This document shows, piece by piece, positions 32,311-41,690 of a stretch of 64,000 bases of DNA (positions are counted from its first letter, which is position 1; each line of letters opens with the position of its first letter). The notes under the pieces are model-generated. The model saw only the letters and a list, made by a program, of their open reading frames with translations. It was not told the DNA's origin and searched no databases. This DNA is from Paraclostridium ghonii. Lineage in GTDB: Bacteria > Bacillota > Clostridia > Peptostreptococcales > Peptostreptococcaceae. The position numbers and the translations under genes were made by a program. The stretch is from the NCBI RefSeq assembly GCF_030815085.1, contig NZ_JAUSWG010000002.1; one strand, 5' to 3'.

Positions 32311-33990
32311 ATCTACATCGAATAATCCTCTGTCAGTAATTTTTATATGTGGAATTACTGGAAGTGCTAAAAATGCTAATGTCATAAACGGTTCAATATC
32401 TTTGCTGACATTTAACTTTTCATATGCTATAGATAACATATTTTCTAACTTTTCACTTACATAATTTATATCTTTATCACTCATTAAACCTGCTATAGGT
32501 AAGCTTAAACTATCCAAAATTTCATTATTTGACGAAATAGCTAAACCTCCTCCGATTCTTTTTATTTCATCAACAGCATTTATAATATCTTCATCATTGT
32601 CTCCAACAACAATTATATTGTGAGAATCATGCGCTACTGTAGAAGCTATTGCTCCATTTTTTAATTTGAAATTTTCTACAAGCCCAAGTCCTATACTTTT
32701 TTTAGCAGTATGTCTTTCAATTACAACAAGTTTTAATATATCAACATCTTTATTAAATTTAAATTCATTATTTTCTAAATCTACTTTTCTCGTTAATTTT
32801 TCTGTTACTAGATTATGAGTAAGTAATCCTATAACATTTGCTACATCTTTTTCTAAATTTATTATTAAATCTTCTTTTGTAAGCTTATCTATATTTACAG
32901 TGTTTGTTACATCTGAACTCTCTAATTCATTTATTTCAAACAATGCTTTTTTATCTTTTCCAACTAATTTTCCATCTTTATAAACTTGTAATACATTAAA
33001 GTCTTCCAAATTATCTAAAACAACCATATCTGCTATATACCCTGGTGCTATTGCACCTATGTTTTGTAAATTATAACAGTTAGCAACGTTTATAGTAGCC
33101 ATTTTAATTGCAATAATAGGATCTATATTATTTTTAATAGCTAATCTTATATTATTATCTATATGGCCGTTTTTAAGTATATCTTGTGGGTGTTTATCAT
33201 CTGTACAAAATAAGCATCGTTGATAATTATTGCTATTGACTCCTTTAATTAATGTCTCTAAGTTTCTAGCTGCTGACCCTTCTCTAATCATTACATACAT
33301 GCCTAGACTTATTTTCTCAATCATTTCCTCAATTGTAGAACATTCATGATCTGTACTTATTCCACTTAATATATATCCATTCAACCCTTCATTTCTTATG
33401 TTAGGAATATGCCCATCTATATATTTATTATATTTTTTTGCTAACTCCAATTTATCCATGACTATTTTATCTTTATTTATAACACCTGGATAGTTCATCA
33501 TTTCACCAAGTCCAAGTATTCTATCATGATTTATATACTTTTCTAAATCTGTAGCTTCTAATTTTGCTCCTGAATTTTCAAAATCAGTTGCTGGTACACA
33601 AGATGGTAACATAGAATATACACATAAAGGTAATTCTTCAGTGGATTTTAATATATATTCTATACCTTCTAGCCCACAAACATTTGCTATCTCATGAGGA
33701 TCAGTTATTATAGTAGTTGTACCCATAGGTACTATAGCTTTTGCAAATTCCCCTGGTGAAACCATAGAAGATTCTATATGAACATGAGGATCTATAAATC
33801 CTGGAGTTATATATTTGCCGCTTAAATCTATGTTATTTATTCCTTCGTAGTCTCCTATTCCAACTATTATACCTTTTTCTATCGCAACATCCGCTTTTAT
33901 TATTTCATGAGAAAACACATTAACTATATTGGCATTTTTTAAAACCAATTCAGCTTTTTTATTTTTTATACTGTAGTCTATTAGCTCCAT
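32287..33990 (-). CDS. ade: Adenine deaminase
   Basis: Amidohydrolase-fold enzyme that converts adenine to hypoxanthine and ammonia in purine salvage. The 567 residues show the metal-binding DPHVHIESSM motif (about 68-77), DPHEIANVCG, GHIPNIRNEGLNGYILSGISTDHE with further metal ligands, and FCTDDKHPQDIL; the C-terminal Ade-specific domain includes RHTAKKSIGLGLVENF and VAHDSHNIIVVGDND. Length is normal. RBS GGGGGGAC precedes the ATG. It is monocistronic. Its last few codons lie within sequence duplicated from the hcp promoter region. Confidence 0.95.
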   Translation of the reverse strand: MELIDYSIKNKKAELVLKNANIVNVFSHEIIKADVAIEKGIIVGIGDYEGINNIDLSGKYITPGFIDPHVHIESSMVSPGEFAKAIVPMGTTTIITDPHEIANVCGLEGIEYILKSTEELPLCVYSMLPSCVPATDFENSGAKLEATDLEKYINHDRILGLGEMMNYPGVINKDKIVMDKLELAKKYNKYIDGHIPNIRNEGLNGYILSGISTDHECSTIEEMIEKISLGMYVMIREGSAARNLETLIKGVNSNNYQRCLFCTDDKHPQDILKNGHIDNNIRLAIKNNIDPIIAIKMATINVANCYNLQNIGAIAPGYIADMVVLDNLEDFNVLQVYKDGKLVGKDKKALFEINELESSDVTNTVNIDKLTKEDLIINLEKDVANVIGLLTHNLVTEKLTRKVDLENNEFKFNKDVDILKLVVIERHTAKKSIGLGLVENFKLKNGAIASTVAHDSHNIIVVGDNDEDIINAVDEIKRIGGGLAISSNNEILDSLSLPIAGLMSDKDINYVSEKLENMLSIAYEKLNVSKDIEPFMTLAFLALPVIPHIKITDRGLFDVDNFKFMKI

Positions 33991-34114
33991 CTATGTCCCC
34001 CCTATACTTAAATATGTTTGATTTATTGTATTAAAAATATTTTTTAATTTATACTTTTAAATAAATTATTCTAATAATACACTTTTTATTCTTAATTGTC
34101 TACATAAAAAATTC

Positions 34115-34663
34115 CTAATTAATCACTCTTTCTATATTCATCTTTACATTACTTGGTAAATATTGCTTTAAATTTCTTTTTAGCAGCATATTATTTTTAA
34201 CTCCATTAAGTTTAAAATATTGTTCTATTAAAGGAATTCTACCTTTTGGATCCTCCATTACACTATATGCCACAAACCAATCTTCTAGGGTAGCCATATT
34301 TACAGTTACTCCATCTAAATTTACTTTATTAATAGCACTCTCATCTAAAATAAACTCATATATTTTCTTATCTCCTAAATCTATTTTAAATCCACCTAAA
34401 AACTCTACCATAGTTCCTTCAACAATATATCCAAAGAATTCTTCGGTTTTAAATGGCTCCTTTGATGGCAAATCTATTTTTTGTCCCATAGTATCCATAA
34501 ATTTTTTCACTTTTTCTACATCATTTGGATCTATTAATATATCTATATCCTTTGGTTTTTCTATTAATCCATAGTGATTTAATAAAACTGATCCTCCTAT
34601 TGCCCAAGTGCAATTTAACCTATTTAATTCAATAGATATTTTTTTTATTAATTCAATATTCAT
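34115..34663 (-). CDS. Nucleotidyltransferase-fold protein
   Basis: Probable nucleotidyltransferase of 182 residues: AIGGSVLLNHYGLIEKPKDIDILID contains the G-S-x and D-x-D active-site motifs of the polymerase-beta superfamily, with a third acid likely near EFLGGFKIDLGD. It resembles small antibiotic-nucleotidyltransferase-like or AbiEii-like folds, but no specific function is clear. The frame is open to 34789, yet the ATG at 34663 has AGGAGGAAGC in front and avoids overlapping the FmdE gene. It follows FmdE by 25 bases on the same strand and is presumably cotranscribed. Confidence 0.8.
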   Translation of the reverse strand: MNIELIKKISIELNRLNCTWAIGGSVLLNHYGLIEKPKDIDILIDPNDVEKVKKFMDTMGQKIDLPSKEPFKTEEFFGYIVEGTMVEFLGGFKIDLGDKKIYEFILDESAINKVNLDGVTVNMATLEDWFVAYSVMEDPKGRIPLIEQYFKLNGVKNNMLLKRNLKQYLPSNVKMNIERVIN

Positions 34664-34688
34664 GCTTCCTCCTAATATGCTTAATTTT

Positions 34689-35207
34689 CTAAAAAAATCT
34701 TTTATAATCACTATAACAATCCATGCAAACTTTCTTACCTTCTTGAAGACGCGTAAATTGTTCAGATGTTTTTTCTCCACATACTTCACAAATTTCTGAT
34801 AGAAAAATTCTTGCTTTTTCTGGAATTTCTATATTAGTTTCCATAAATTCAAATAAATCCATAGGGTTTGAGTTTAGTAAATATTCTTTATACTCATCTC
34901 TGTTTAAATTGGTTGGTTTTAATTTTAAAACCATTCTTACAGATTTTTTATTTTTTCTATTATAAAAATGATATACACTTTTTCCTCTAAGCCTTATTAA
35001 TAAGTTACCTTTACCTATAGTACATCCTAACATTGCTTGTATAGCATCTATTCCACAAGCATCATTTTCAGCTATACAAACTAGTTCTTCATCACTGGAA
35101 AAATCAACACCTAAATATTCTTGTACAGCTTTTGATGCAGCATATCCAATTGCAAGTCCTGGACACTCATGTCCATGAAACTCAACTACTTCATCCCAAG
35201 TTTTCAT
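34689..35207 (-). CDS. FmdE-family protein with C-terminal zinc ribbon
   Basis: The 172-residue protein matches the FmdE family (formylmethanofuran dehydrogenase subunit E-like): FHGHECPGLAIGY (H11, H13, C15) and NDACGIDAIQAMLGCTIGKGNL, followed by RGKSVYHFYNR, and a treble-clef zinc ribbon (CEVCGE...CMDC) at about 138-164. In bacteria these proteins are not part of methanogenesis; they often accompany molybdenum or tungsten enzymes or metal handling, but no such genes are present here. RBS TTTGGAGGAAATTTT. It is first of a two-gene unit with the nucleotidyltransferase. Confidence 0.88.
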   Translation of the reverse strand: MKTWDEVVEFHGHECPGLAIGYAASKAVQEYLGVDFSSDEELVCIAENDACGIDAIQAMLGCTIGKGNLLIRLRGKSVYHFYNRKNKKSVRMVLKLKPTNLNRDEYKEYLLNSNPMDLFEFMETNIEIPEKARIFLSEICEVCGEKTSEQFTRLQEGKKVCMDCYSDYKRFF

Positions 35208-35290
35208 AAAATTTCCTCCAAAATAAATTTAAATTCTCTTATTATTTCCAACTTAATTGTAGTACAATTTTTTTATATACTCAATAGATC

Positions 35291-36946
35291 TTAAATTTGA
35301 TTATTTTTTAAATCTTTTATAGATTTCAACAATATATCATACTCTTTTTCATACTCCAATTTTTTATCAGAATTAGATTCTATACATATCATGGAAATTA
35401 TATGTGTTAATTTATTCTCTAAAACTAAAACTTTTTCATTCTGTATTTGTTCTTGTTTATCTACTTTTTTTATATTTATTGATTCTTCATATTCTTTTAA
35501 ATTTCCATTAAACTCTTTTATATGATTATCTTTAATTTCAAGTATATAATCACAAGTGTTATTAATAAAAGATCTATCATGCGATACTATAATCATTGTC
35601 TTTTCTGTACTAATCAAAGATGACTCTAGTGCTTGCATTGATAAAATATCTAAATAATTTGTAGGTTCATCTAAAATTAATAAGTTATTGTCTTCTAAAA
35701 TTATTTTGCATAAAGCTACTTTTACTTTTTCTCCTCCACTCAATACTCTAACATTTTTATAAACATCATCTCCTTTAAATCCAAATAAATTTAGATTAAT
35801 CCTTATAAAGGTTTCATCAAATGATGATGATTCTTTTATATTATCTAATATACTTTTATCTTGATTTAAATTTTCTTGATTCTGAGCAAAGTATCCTATT
35901 TTAACTTTTGGATGTATTTTAATAGAATCATTATTGTTTTTTAAAATCTCTTTTAGTAATCTACTTTTCCCACATCCATTTTCCCCTATTAAAGCAATTT
36001 TTTTATTTCTTTTTACCTTAAAAGAAGTATCTTCTAGTAAATTTTTATTTTTTAAGTTAAGATTTAAATTTTTTACTTCTATTAAATTTTTACTAACTAT
36101 TTCCATTCCATCTTGTATGTATATTTTTATTAGTTTTGTAGTTTTAGGTTTTTCTTTTACTTCTAACTTATCAATTCTACTTTGAATGGCTTTTATATTT
36201 CCCTCTAAATTCTGTTTTCCTCTTTGATCTCCCATTTTATGAAGTCTAGCCTCTGAGTTTCCCATTCTTTTTGGACATTTTTTTATATTATTTTTTAATT
36301 CAATCTTTTGAACCTTAATATTTTCTAGCCTATTTTTTTCAGTTTGATATTTTTCATATTCAAATTCTTTTCTTTTTATTTCTTTTGCTTTAAGATTCTC
36401 ATAAGTTGTATAGTTTCCATGATATACTTTTAAGATTCCTCCATCAATTTCAATGATAATATTACATAAAGAATTCAAAAAGGTTCTATCATGAGAAACT
36501 AATAATAGTGCACCATTGTGATTCTTTAACATTTTTTCTAACGATTTTATACTTTCTTGGTCTAAATTTGATGTTGGTTCATCTGCTATTATAAGCTTCT
36601 TTTTTTCTCTTAAAGCGTTTGTAATCTTTATCTTTACTTTTTCTCCACCAGATAAATAATCTTCAAACTTGTCTGGTGCATTTAATAAGCTTTTTATTTT
36701 GCTATCAACACACAAATCTTTAGGATCTTCACTTTGACTTATATATGAATAGCTATTTGTTAAATATATATTTCCTTCGTCTATATCTACTTCACCTACT
36801 AAAGCCTTTATAAAAGTAGTTTTCCCAGCTCCATTAACTCCTACTAATCCAATTTTGTCTCCTTCTATTATTTCAAACTTATCAATATCTAGTATTAATC
36901 TATCTAGATAATATTTTTTCAATTTATCTATACTTACTAACAACAA
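35291..36946 (-). CDS. ABC-F ribosomal protection ATPase (CplR/Vga/VmlR-like)
   Basis: Soluble ATPase with two ABC domains and no membrane part (551 aa). First cassette: Walker A GVNGAGKT (36-43), signature LSGGEKVK, Walker B LIIADEPTSNLD; the interdomain linker carries CPKRMGNSEARLHKMG, the helical arm that reaches the peptidyl-transferase centre in Vga, VmlR and CplR; second cassette: GENGCGKS, LSGGEKVK, LILDEPTNYLD. A C-terminal coiled tail (about 500-551) is present. These proteins remove lincosamides, pleuromutilins and streptogramin A from ribosomes; chromosomal CplR in clostridia gives intrinsic resistance, and I infer that role. The start is TTG at 36946 with GGAGGG sequestered in an attenuator stem, plus an upstream leader peptide. 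Confidence 0.88.
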   Translation of the reverse strand: MLLVSIDKLKKYYLDRLILDIDKFEIIEGDKIGLVGVNGAGKTTFIKALVGEVDIDEGNIYLTNSYSYISQSEDPKDLCVDSKIKSLLNAPDKFEDYLSGGEKVKIKITNALREKKKLIIADEPTSNLDQESIKSLEKMLKNHNGALLLVSHDRTFLNSLCNIIIEIDGGILKVYHGNYTTYENLKAKEIKRKEFEYEKYQTEKNRLENIKVQKIELKNNIKKCPKRMGNSEARLHKMGDQRGKQNLEGNIKAIQSRIDKLEVKEKPKTTKLIKIYIQDGMEIVSKNLIEVKNLNLNLKNKNLLEDTSFKVKRNKKIALIGENGCGKSRLLKEILKNNNDSIKIHPKVKIGYFAQNQENLNQDKSILDNIKESSSFDETFIRINLNLFGFKGDDVYKNVRVLSGGEKVKVALCKIILEDNNLLILDEPTNYLDILSMQALESSLISTEKTMIIVSHDRSFINNTCDYILEIKDNHIKEFNGNLKEYEESINIKKVDKQEQIQNEKVLVLENKLTHIISMICIESNSDKKLEYEKEYDILLKSIKDLKNNQI

Positions 36947-36989
36947 AAAATCCCTCCTTATTTACACTTAAATATAAGGAGAGATTTTT
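36945..36989 (-). promoter_or_regulatory. Attenuator/anti-Shine-Dalgarno hairpin of the ABC-F gene
   Basis: Sixteen-base arms (AAAAATCTCTCCTTAT and ATAAGGAGGGATTTTT on the minus strand) form a terminator-like stem that contains the gene's own ribosome binding site and ends in a T-run beside the TTG start. Its CTCTCCTTA arm can instead pair with TAAGGAGAG at 37029-37037, inside the leader peptide, giving mutually exclusive structures as in antibiotic-induced attenuation of vmlR, vga and lsa genes. Confidence 0.75.
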
Positions 36990-37050
36990 ATTTATGGGTA
37001 CAAAAATAAAAGTAGATAATATAATTTACTCTCCTTAATTTAAGCATCAT
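36988..37050 (-). CDS. Leader peptide (20 aa) of the ABC-F resistance gene
   Basis: A 20-codon ORF (MMLKLRRVNYIIYFYFCTHK) starts at the tandem ATG at 37050 and stops at the base of the attenuator stem. It spans the TAAGGAGAG antiterminator strand, so a drug-stalled ribosome here would alter folding. It lacks a clear ribosome binding site of its own, and the assignment rests on position and analogy with other ABC-F leaders. Confidence 0.45.
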   Translation of the reverse strand: MMLKLRRVNYIIYFYFCTHK

Positions 37051-37214
37051 AAATACAACTACAAAAGTAGTTTTTTAAAAATTTATAATACTTTAAATTT
37101 GAAAAATAAATTATATCTTCATTTTCTTTTATTCCGTTCCCTTTCTTTTATATTTTTAATGAAAGTTTACCATACTTATTATATATTATCAATTATAATT
37201 TTATTTATAATAAA

Positions 37215-37246
37215 ATTAACCCTACGTCATTTTTGATGTAGGGTTA
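37215..37246. terminator. Terminator of the permease operon
   Basis: Stem AATTAACCCTAC/GTAGGGTTAATA with inner TCA/TGA and a T4-5 loop, just after the permease stop. Confidence 0.8.
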
Positions 37247-37257
37247 ATATATAAAAA

Positions 37258-38586
37258 TTAATCATTTATAATTGCTTTATCTCCATTTGCTTTTTTAGAA
37301 TATACTTTAGTCATATAGAAATATATTGGTACTACTACTATCATTCCTCCAAGACCCCAAACTATTTTCATAGGTGAGTCAATTGCAGCTTTTACTAATA
37401 GTATTAAACTTACTATGACTGCAAATATTGGAACAACTGCTCCTCCTGGTATCTTAAAGTTTATTTCTTTACCTGCATATTTTTTTCTAAATATTAAAAC
37501 AGCTAAACAAGTAGGTATATATTGAATAAATCTAGATACAACACTAATTTGAGATAATGTTGTAAATGATCCTGACCAAGCTATTATTAAAGTTCCTATA
37601 ACAGATACTATAATGGCTATATATGGAGCTTCATTTTTATTAGTTTTTCCCATAGATTTAGGCATTAACCCTTGTTCTACTAAAGCTTTAGCTGATCTTG
37701 GTGTAAATATAGATGAAGCAATATTTATACCCCCAACAGATATTATAGTTCCAATTGTTATTATATAACCCCCTACAGGTCCCATAATTTTAGTTGCAGC
37801 ATCAGCAACTGGGTTAGCTGCTCCTCTTAACCCTTCTCCTAAAACCCCTATACTTATAGCTAATACAAGTACATATACAACAGATACAACAAACATTACC
37901 ATAACTAATGCTTTTGGTACATTTTTCTTAGGATCTTCCATTTCTTTTGCTGCAACAGCTAAAGATTCAAATCCTGTAAATGCATAGAATAATAATATAC
38001 TTACAGCTACGAATGCTGATGAAGTCGTTTGCCCTTCAGGTATTATTAAAAATGGCTTAAAGTTTGATCCTTTTATAAAGAATATACCTACAGCTATAAA
38101 TAATATCAATGGAACTAATTTTCCTACAGTCATTATGTTATTTAATTTTTTAGATTGTTTCATTCCCATTAAGTTTATAGATCCAAGCCCTATTACTAAA
38201 ACTCCAATTATTATATTTTTAGTTAATGGATCTGCTGCTTTAGGCCATACAGAAGATAATGTAACTGCAAAGAAGTTTGCCATAGTAGCCCATGCAATCA
38301 TACTTACTATCCATTTCATAAACCCAACTTCAAATCCAATAAATTCACCAAATGCCTCTTTAGCATAAAGATATGGACCTCCATCTTCGTCAAACCAGCT
38401 TCCTGCCTCAGCAAAACATAGCGCAATAGATACTGCTAAAACCATACAAAATCCTAAAATTAATATACTTGCTGGACCTATATTTGAGTAAGCTTCACCT
38501 GGAAGACCAAATATCCCAGAACCTATAATTGCATTAATACCTAATAATACAATACTCCAAAACCCTAACTTAATTCCTTTTTCCAC
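37258..38586 (-). CDS. APC-family amino acid permease
   Basis: Twelve-helix membrane transporter (442 aa) of the amino acid/polyamine/organocation superfamily. The first helix has the substrate-binding GSGIFGLPG motif (about 22-30), and helix 6 the AFTGFESLAVAAKEMEDPKKNVPKAL motif typical of the family. It follows the gamma-glutamyl hydrolase gene by 39 bases on the same strand and would share its sigma-54 promoter. Substrate is unknown; the partner enzyme suggests gamma-glutamyl amides, polyamine derivatives or another amino acid used as energy source. RBS GGGAGGAATT. Confidence 0.92.
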   Translation of the reverse strand: MEKGIKLGFWSIVLLGINAIIGSGIFGLPGEAYSNIGPASILILGFCMVLAVSIALCFAEAGSWFDEDGGPYLYAKEAFGEFIGFEVGFMKWIVSMIAWATMANFFAVTLSSVWPKAADPLTKNIIIGVLVIGLGSINLMGMKQSKKLNNIMTVGKLVPLILFIAVGIFFIKGSNFKPFLIIPEGQTTSSAFVAVSILLFYAFTGFESLAVAAKEMEDPKKNVPKALVMVMFVVSVVYVLVLAISIGVLGEGLRGAANPVADAATKIMGPVGGYIITIGTIISVGGINIASSIFTPRSAKALVEQGLMPKSMGKTNKNEAPYIAIIVSVIGTLIIAWSGSFTTLSQISVVSRFIQYIPTCLAVLIFRKKYAGKEINFKIPGGAVVPIFAVIVSLILLVKAAIDSPMKIVWGLGGMIVVVPIYFYMTKVYSKKANGDKAIIND

Positions 38587-38625
38587 TTTAATTCCTCCCA
38601 GCGCATATTTGTATTATGTTAAAAT

Positions 38626-39369
38626 TTACTTTTGCTTAGATGCTTCTTTAACTAACGCCATGAATATCTTTTGCATTTTTGAACAATCTTTAGTCATCAT
38701 TTCAGGATGCCACTGAACTCCTATAACAAAGTCTTCGCCTTCTTTTTCTATAGCCTCAACTAAACCATCTTTTGCAGTTGCAGATACAACATATCCAGGA
38801 GCTACATTTTTTACACCTAGATGATGGAAGCTGTTTACTAAAACTTCTTTCTCGCCTAATATTTCATATAATCTTGTACCTTCTTTAATTTGAGCTGTGT
38901 GAGTAGCTACATTTGATAAATGCTCTTGATTATGCTTTATATAGGCCCCTTCAATTAAACATAAATCTTGATATAAGTCTCCACCTTCACATACATTTAA
39001 TATTTGTTCTCCTCTACATATCCCTAAAACTGGCTTTTTCATTTCTAATGCAAATTTTAATAATTTCATATCAAAAGTATCTCTCTTTGGCATTATTCCA
39101 CCTAGTTTAATATGAGGTTCTTCATTCCAAATTAAAGGATTTACATCTTGTCCCCCTGATAATATTAATGCATCTATGTTAGATACTTGCTCTTTTATTA
39201 ACTCATCATCATAAACCATTGGTATTATATATGGTGTAGCTTTACACCTAGCTACCGATTGAATGTAATCGTTATTAACGTAAGCTCTCTCGTATCCCGG
39301 AAACATACCTCCTTCATCAATTAATAAATTCCCTGATATTCCTACTACTGGATATTTGTTGTTTTTCAT
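38626..39369 (-). CDS. Gamma-glutamyl hydrolase, class I glutamine amidotransferase-like (PuuD/C26)
   Basis: Cytoplasmic peptidase C26 enzyme of 247 residues, related to gamma-glutamyl-GABA hydrolase PuuD. The nucleophile is Cys in LGICRGEQILN, the His/Glu of the triad lie in GVQWHPEMM, and the LSGGQDVNP oxyanion region and NSFHHLGVK support the PuuD-type group. It is first of a two-gene operon with the APC permease, downstream of a sigma-54 promoter and its activator gene, which suggests catabolism of an imported gamma-glutamyl compound. RBS GGGAGTGAATTAC. Confidence 0.92.
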   Translation of the reverse strand: MKNNKYPVVGISGNLLIDEGGMFPGYERAYVNNDYIQSVARCKATPYIIPMVYDDELIKEQVSNIDALILSGGQDVNPLIWNEEPHIKLGGIMPKRDTFDMKLLKFALEMKKPVLGICRGEQILNVCEGGDLYQDLCLIEGAYIKHNQEHLSNVATHTAQIKEGTRLYEILGEKEVLVNSFHHLGVKNVAPGYVVSATAKDGLVEAIEKEGEDFVIGVQWHPEMMTKDCSKMQKIFMALVKEASKQK

Positions 39370-39402
39370 TTGTAATTCACTCCCATACTTAAATACTTAT
39401 AC

Positions 39403-39439
39403 TAAAAAATGCTACTGCTTTTAAGAAAGCAAGTAGCAT
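39403..39439 (-). terminator. Terminator of the activator gene, overlapping the sigma-54 promoter
   Basis: On the minus strand ATGCTACTTGCTTT-ctta-AAAGCAGTAGCATTTTTT is an intrinsic terminator (one bulge) stopping read-through from the activator gene. Its first arm contains the -12 element of the sigma-54 promoter. Confidence 0.8.
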
Positions 39440-39443
39440 GCCA
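39428..39443 (-). promoter_or_regulatory. Sigma-54 promoter (-24/-12) of the hydrolase-permease operon
   Basis: On the minus strand TGGCATGCTACTTGCT matches the consensus TGGCAC-N5-TTGCW with invariant GG and GC at the right spacing. The start is expected near 39417, about 48 bases before the hydrolase start codon. The enhancer-binding protein gene lies immediately upstream. Confidence 0.82.
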
Positions 39444-39579
39444 AAGTTTATTTTTATTCTTAAATTATAACCAATACAAAGAAATCGTTGTCAGTTTTTG
39501 TAGTATTTTTAACCATTTTATTATTTTTATTAATTAAATTTTATTTATTCTTTGTAAATTTTTAATTCTTAATATTTAT

Positions 39580-39597
39580 TAATTAACAGGTTAATTA
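39580..39597. promoter_or_regulatory. Candidate enhancer site for the sigma-54 activator
   Basis: Perfect palindrome TAATTAAC-AG-GTTAATTA about 140-150 bases upstream of the sigma-54 promoter, a usual distance for an upstream activating sequence. No protein binding is known; the assignment is by symmetry and position. Confidence 0.5.
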
Positions 39598-39627
39598 GGC
39601 ATTTTAATTTTCCTATTTTACTACCTA

Positions 39628-41637
39628 TTAAATACTCTCCAATATGCAGATCCCTTTTTTGCTTAATTCGCTCCCTTTTCTTCCCACTTCAGCATTAATC
39701 AAATCTAATTCTTTTAGCGTACTTAAAATGCCTCTAACTTCACCTTCTGTTATAATAAATCCATCTTCTTTTAATCTGTTAACTATATTATTTCTTCCTA
39801 TACATTTGTTTAATATATTTTCCTCTCTTATAATCTTCATAACTTTTTTTGACTTTTTAATGTCTGTTTTATATTTTAAAACTTCTATCTCTTTACTGTA
39901 ATCAATTTTTATATTGATAAGATTATGAGGTAAATCACAAGTTTCAACTTTATCATCCATGCACATTATATCAATATACATAGCTGTGTTTTTTAACTCT
40001 CTAATATTTCCTGGCCATGAATATGCATTAAGAATTTCTTTAACATCTTCACTTATGTCCCTTTTCTTTTTCATAAAGTATTTCAACATCATAGATATAT
40101 CTTCTTTTCTTTCTCGTAATGATGGCATGTTTATAGGCAGTACGTTTATTCTGTAATATAAGTCAGCTCTAAATTTTTCTTGTTTTATCATTTCTAATAA
40201 ATCTTTGTTTGTAGCAGCTATAATTCTAACATCAATATCTATTATACTTTCACCCCCTACTCTCATAACTTGATTTTCTTGAAGAACTCTAAGTAGTTTA
40301 GTTTGTAAGTATATTGGCATATCCCCTATTTCATCTAAAAATATAGTTCCATTATGAGCTTGTTCGAATAAACCCTTTTTCCCACCTTTTAAAGCTCCTG
40401 TAAATGCGCCCTCTTCATACCCAAACAATTCACTTTCTAGTAAATTTTCTGGCATAGCTGCACAGTTTATAGCTATAAATGGCTGTTTAAACCTTAGTGA
40501 TTCATTGTGTATGGATTGTGCCATTAATTCTTTTCCTGTTCCACTTTCACCTGTAATTAAAACTGTGTAATCTGATTTTGCTATCTTTTTACCTAAATCC
40601 TTTGATTTTTGCATTTTTATAGAGTTAGTTTTTATATCATTAAAATTATATCTAGCAACTTGACCCTTATCTCTTAGTTTTTTACTTAAATTTTGCTCTA
40701 ACTTTTTTATATATGTTATTTCTTGAATACAAAAATATGAACCTGTAATTTTGCCAAAACTTTCTATATCATACTTATTTATATTTAAGTGCTTATTCTT
40801 AAACTTTATAACTTCATCTTTTGCTTTATCTAAACTAAAAATAAATTTAATATCTTTATTTTCTATATCACTTATTTTTTTATCTAATATAGAATCTTCA
40901 ATATCCAGTATAGCTTTTAAACTTTGATTACAAATTAATACTTCTTCTTTGTTTGATATTACAGCTATACCGTTACTAGATAAATTTATTATTGAACTTA
41001 ACTCATCATTTTTTATAGTAAGCTCTTTATATTTAGTATTGATTCCAGAATATAAGCTAATAACTTCATCAGAGTATTTTATTAACCTTTCTGTTACATC
41101 TTTATCATCTATATTTAACTTAGCTATTATTTGCAAAAATGTAGAACTATCTATGTTCCTATGTCCAAGATCAATTACCTCATCAATGTAGCTTGGAACT
41201 AAGTGTACCTCTCCTGGGGTAACAGCTACCTTTATATCTTTATACTCTTTATTAGAATCATATGGGATAAAATTCAAGTGATTTATACCTATATTATATA
41301 AACTAGATATTGTCTCAAGTATAGTAGATTCATTATCATTTACAACCAATACATCTATTCCCTCTGGTAAAGAAAACAATTTGTATACATATTTTTGCTT
41401 TATACTCCTATTTATTTTTATTATTTTTTTAGTATCTCCAACATACTCCTTTATTCTTAACGCTCTATCATCTATCATTACAAGAACTACATCTCCTTTA
41501 ATCATTTCTTGCTTTGATAGTTTATTAAGATAATAGTTTTTTATCTTTACTTTATCTTTAAAAATAAGCTCTATATTTTTATTTAAAAAATCTTCTAATT
41601 TTGACATTCCATCTGTCACTACGGCTATCGTTTTCAT
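39628..41637 (-). CDS. Sigma-54-dependent transcriptional activator
   Basis: Bacterial enhancer-binding protein of 669 residues. N-terminal ~190 residues form a PrpR_N-like sensory domain, then a PAS domain (about 210-310), the AAA+ domain with Walker A GESGTGKE (363-370), the sigma-54 contact loop GAFTGA (410-415) and Walker B TIFLDE (431-436), and a C-terminal winged-helix-like region (about 605-669, GRNNIVNRLKEDGF) instead of a Fis helix. Start at 41637 chosen because AAAGGAG lies eight bases upstream; the open frame extends 30 codons further. It sits directly upstream of, and is expected to switch on, the hydrolase/permease operon, whose promoter has a sigma-54 consensus. Confidence 0.93.
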   Translation of the reverse strand: MKTIAVVTDGMSKLEDFLNKNIELIFKDKVKIKNYYLNKLSKQEMIKGDVVLVMIDDRALRIKEYVGDTKKIIKINRSIKQKYVYKLFSLPEGIDVLVVNDNESTILETISSLYNIGINHLNFIPYDSNKEYKDIKVAVTPGEVHLVPSYIDEVIDLGHRNIDSSTFLQIIAKLNIDDKDVTERLIKYSDEVISLYSGINTKYKELTIKNDELSSIINLSSNGIAVISNKEEVLICNQSLKAILDIEDSILDKKISDIENKDIKFIFSLDKAKDEVIKFKNKHLNINKYDIESFGKITGSYFCIQEITYIKKLEQNLSKKLRDKGQVARYNFNDIKTNSIKMQKSKDLGKKIAKSDYTVLITGESGTGKELMAQSIHNESLRFKQPFIAINCAAMPENLLESELFGYEEGAFTGALKGGKKGLFEQAHNGTIFLDEIGDMPIYLQTKLLRVLQENQVMRVGGESIIDIDVRIIAATNKDLLEMIKQEKFRADLYYRINVLPINMPSLRERKEDISMMLKYFMKKKRDISEDVKEILNAYSWPGNIRELKNTAMYIDIMCMDDKVETCDLPHNLINIKIDYSKEIEVLKYKTDIKKSKKVMKIIREENILNKCIGRNNIVNRLKEDGFIITEGEVRGILSTLKELDLINAEVGRKGSELSKKGICILESI

Positions 41638-41690
41638 CAAGTAAGCTCCTTTTAACTTTGTATGCAGTTTATATAATTTTATTATATTAT

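Noticed and set aside
34664..34789. Upstream extension of the nucleotidyltransferase gene
   Set aside because: It overlaps the FmdE gene in another frame; the internal ATG at 34663 has AGGAGGAAGC before it.
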